64,000 bases of DNA from Allium sativum (taxonomy: Eukaryota; Streptophyta; Magnoliopsida; Asparagales; Amaryllidaceae). Positions 61,796-64,000 of this stretch are shown here, in pieces. Both the position numbers and the translations under genes were made by a program. Position 1 is the stretch's first letter. Every line of letters begins with the position of its first letter. The stretch spans positions 130,953,993 through 131,017,992 of the forward strand of contig CM060912.1 in the NCBI GenBank assembly GCA_030737875.1. Reading direction: 5' to 3'. The notes below the pieces were generated by a model. It was given only the letters and a program-made list of their open reading frames with translations. It searched no databases and was not told the DNA's origin.

Positions 61796-63075
61796 ATATT
61801 TCGTGTTTTTATTTAAAAAGGTGACTATTTTATTTTTGATGTGCTTTGATAATTGCCCCGTTATGGGAATTGTCATTTTATTAAATATGGTGGTTGAATA
61901 AGATTTCGAGGTGGCAATATACACATCCATTTTTTGATAGCAAATAATACACACAACAATATCGAAACTTTGTCAGTTTCTCCAAGATTTTGTGGGATGC
62001 TTCTACTACTTTGAGATTGCTTTTTACTGGAATGCTTTTGCGAGATCCCTCAGCTTTTCTGAGCTCTGTTTCCCGGTGATATTTTTCACTTTTCTCGCTT
62101 TTGTTTTGATTCTGTTATTGCTAGCTATTGTTGAATAATATGTGTATCCACTTTGTGACTTGGATTTGGATTTGTGTATCACACCATTATCATAGTAAGA
62201 GAAATTTGGAAGGACCACCGCCATTGTTTCTGTGGTTTTTTACTCTTCACATCGAAGAGGTTTTCCACATTAAAAATTCGTGTGTGTTCTTATTTTATTA
62301 TTGTCTAATGTTCTATTAATTATTTGCATTGATCATTGGTGATTGTGGAGTACTTTGCTGGGTTTGCCAGTGTCATTCATAGCAGTGTGAATATAATTAA
62401 TAATAGAGTTTTATTAGTACATCATACAATACAGTATTGTGATTAATATTTCTTGGTTTCAAAATTTATAGTTAGTAGTCATTTACATCGTTTTAAGGTT
62501 GACCAGTGCAAGAATAACAACAAAACTCCAGAGGACGGCTACATTATAACCAAATAATTTAAACTTACGTGCAAAGTCGATCTTTGGTCAAGTAGCAGTC
62601 AGTTGAAGGGATCATTGCATTCGTCATTCCCTGTGTTACAACCAAAATAGAACACTGCAAATCAAGCGTTGTTTGGTCACAAATAAACGTGATTTGCTGG
62701 TTTTATATTTCATATCTATATTTGCATGCGATCACAAGATGATGTTTTCCATCAAGTCATCCGGTCTCCACTCCACGTTACACGACTTTTGGTCCTAACG
62801 TCCATCTATCTATCGTAATGCCATGCATCATGCGTACCTGTGTGATAACAGGACAGCTGATTTTATCTTTTTCTTTTTGTTTTTTTAAAGAGAAATAATA
62901 CGGGAAGCAAATCACAAATCACACAAAGAAAACCTTGCTGTTATATCTATACACAGATAAAGACGCAACACATATTGTCCGTATAAGACGAGGATTCCGC
63001 AGCATCCCTATATTGTATGGTTTCTATTATATAATACATTTCCCTCTTTTATCTTCTTCTGTACTCATTATTTAA
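61796..63075. other. No gene recognised
   Basis: AT-rich sequence with no conserved coding block, tRNA or LTR terminus that I can support. 62605-62700 is one copy of a roughly 95-bp direct repeat whose second copy (63080-63130 plus 63314-63345) holds the MITE. Confidence 0.4.
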
Positions 63076-63133
63076 ATTTTCATCATTGCATTCGTCATCC
63101 TTTGTACGCTTACAATCAAAATAGCACACTGCA

Positions 63134-63313
63134 AGAGAACTAGTTTGATAACACTATTTAACGTGTGTCACCATGACACCACTAACGATATTAGTGGTGT
63201 GTGGCTGAGATTTAACAAAAGAAATTCAGGGGGCAATCTCAGCCACACATCACTAACACCATTGGTGGTGTCATAGTGACATACGTTAAAATGATGTCAA
63301 CAAACCCGTATTT
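63134..63313. mobile_element. 180-bp foldback MITE (hAT-like)
   Basis: Nearly the whole element is one inverted repeat around a loop of about 25 bases. The arms contain CACCATGACACCACTAACGA and GTGGTGTGTGGCTGAGATT. It is flanked by the 8-bp duplication ACACTGCA (63126-63133 and 63314-63321). The paralogous copy at 62652-62659 has one ACACTGCA and no insertion. Eight bases fit the hAT superfamily; the outermost bases are degenerate, so the superfamily is not certain. Confidence 0.8.
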
Positions 63314-63321
63314 ACACTGCA

Positions 63322-64000
63322 CGCTGTTTGGTCATCATATATATGATTGATTATTCGCGTTTTTCCATCATATATCCCCATTTCCCTGATAAATACACCA
63401 CCACAAATCAGTTATTAGACAACATTCTTCACTAAAGTAATTGTTGAATAAAGTTGATATTCAAATGATTCGAAAACAAATTAACAACCATTAGGGTGAA
63501 GGAGCTTACTTTTATATTTATTTTATTTTTTCACGCAAACTTTTCTAAAGTTTATTACAAGTTTAATTGCTCGGTCTTCTAAAATATGAAATAAATGCAT
63601 AGAGATTCCTAAATAAGAAATAAAGTATGTTGTATATGGTAATTTTTATTCTAATCCACGATATTATTAAGTTAATCCACCCTATTTTATAGAATCGTTG
63701 ACTTTTACTAAAATTTAAATTTTAATCAGTGTATCCACAAAAAAAAATGTTCTTATTTTCTCTTCTTCTCGGTCTACTTCTGTGTGTTTTCCGTCGTCTT
63801 CTTGTTTCTAGAATCCTAGCATTTAAATCCAAGCTTAAGCGGAATAATTCAACATAATAACAGCAAGTACTTTGTTTATTTTATTTTTTTATTTTTTTGA
63901 AGTTGATTAATTGTATACAAAAATGTATTTTTTTTTAATCCCACCATTTTCACATATAATTGTATTTAGCTATTTTCTGAAATTTTTAAAAATTAATAGA
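63322..64000. other. No gene recognised
   Basis: AT-rich. Contains a piece related to the MULE TIR (TTAAGTTAATCCACCCTA near 63668). No coding feature supported. Confidence 0.4.

Overview
This window reads as nuclear DNA of a flowering plant, probably a eudicot with a large repeat-rich genome. It is AT-rich, has no prokaryotic gene layout, and carries plant Ty3/gypsy elements primed by initiator tRNA-Met, CACTA (En/Spm) transposons, and fragments of typical plant genes with plant splice sites. I cannot name the species. I see no intact host gene: almost everything is nested transposons.

Read outward-in, the nest is as follows. (1) Old Tat-like gypsy integrase debris lies at about 60953-61795 (+). 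(2) Into it went a minus-strand LTR element (LTR-D); only part of one LTR is visible, at 52595-54254 and 60473-60947. (3) LTR-D was hit by CACTA-4 (54255-60469, TSD ATG), which holds a 1.2 kb Mutator-like element (56373-57601). (4) LTR-D was also hit by a plus-strand chromovirus, Gypsy-2 (32955-52589), with very long LTRs (5.79 kb, and about 5.95 kb net), whose 3' LTR contains a 3.1 kb solo LTR of another family (49225-52351). (5) Beside Gypsy-2 sits the right part of CACTA-3 (28416-32946). (6) A minus-strand, internally deleted chromovirus, Gypsy-1, abuts it. Its 5' LTR is 14137-28415 (about 4.4 kb once its insertion is removed), its internal part is only 2.6 kb (11504-14136), and its 3' LTR runs from 11503 out of the window at base 1. 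(7) Each Gypsy-1 LTR was split by a different 9-10 kb CACTA: CACTA-1 (940-10103, TSD AGA) and CACTA-2 (15681-25532, TSD TTA). The other LTR copy supplies the empty site for CACTA-1.

The CACTA elements show no recognisable transposase and look like non-autonomous 'Pack' elements. Their cargo includes two exons of a laccase, a retrocopy-like 3-ketodihydrosphingosine reductase (TSC10/KDSR), LINE reverse transcriptase, a possible WD40 fragment, a mostly intronless Orn/Lys/Arg decarboxylase pseudogene, a DUF4378/TRM-like exon, PDR-type ABCG exons, and several exon-like pieces I cannot name.

Gypsy-2 still shows the chromovirus order gag - protease - RT - RNase H - integrase - chromodomain, broken by stops and frameshifts. 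It also has a 92-bp intron-like insertion in RNase H and three arrays of short tandem repeats in each LTR. The right end (61800-64000) is unassigned DNA with a 180-bp foldback MITE whose target site is confirmed by a paralogous empty copy.
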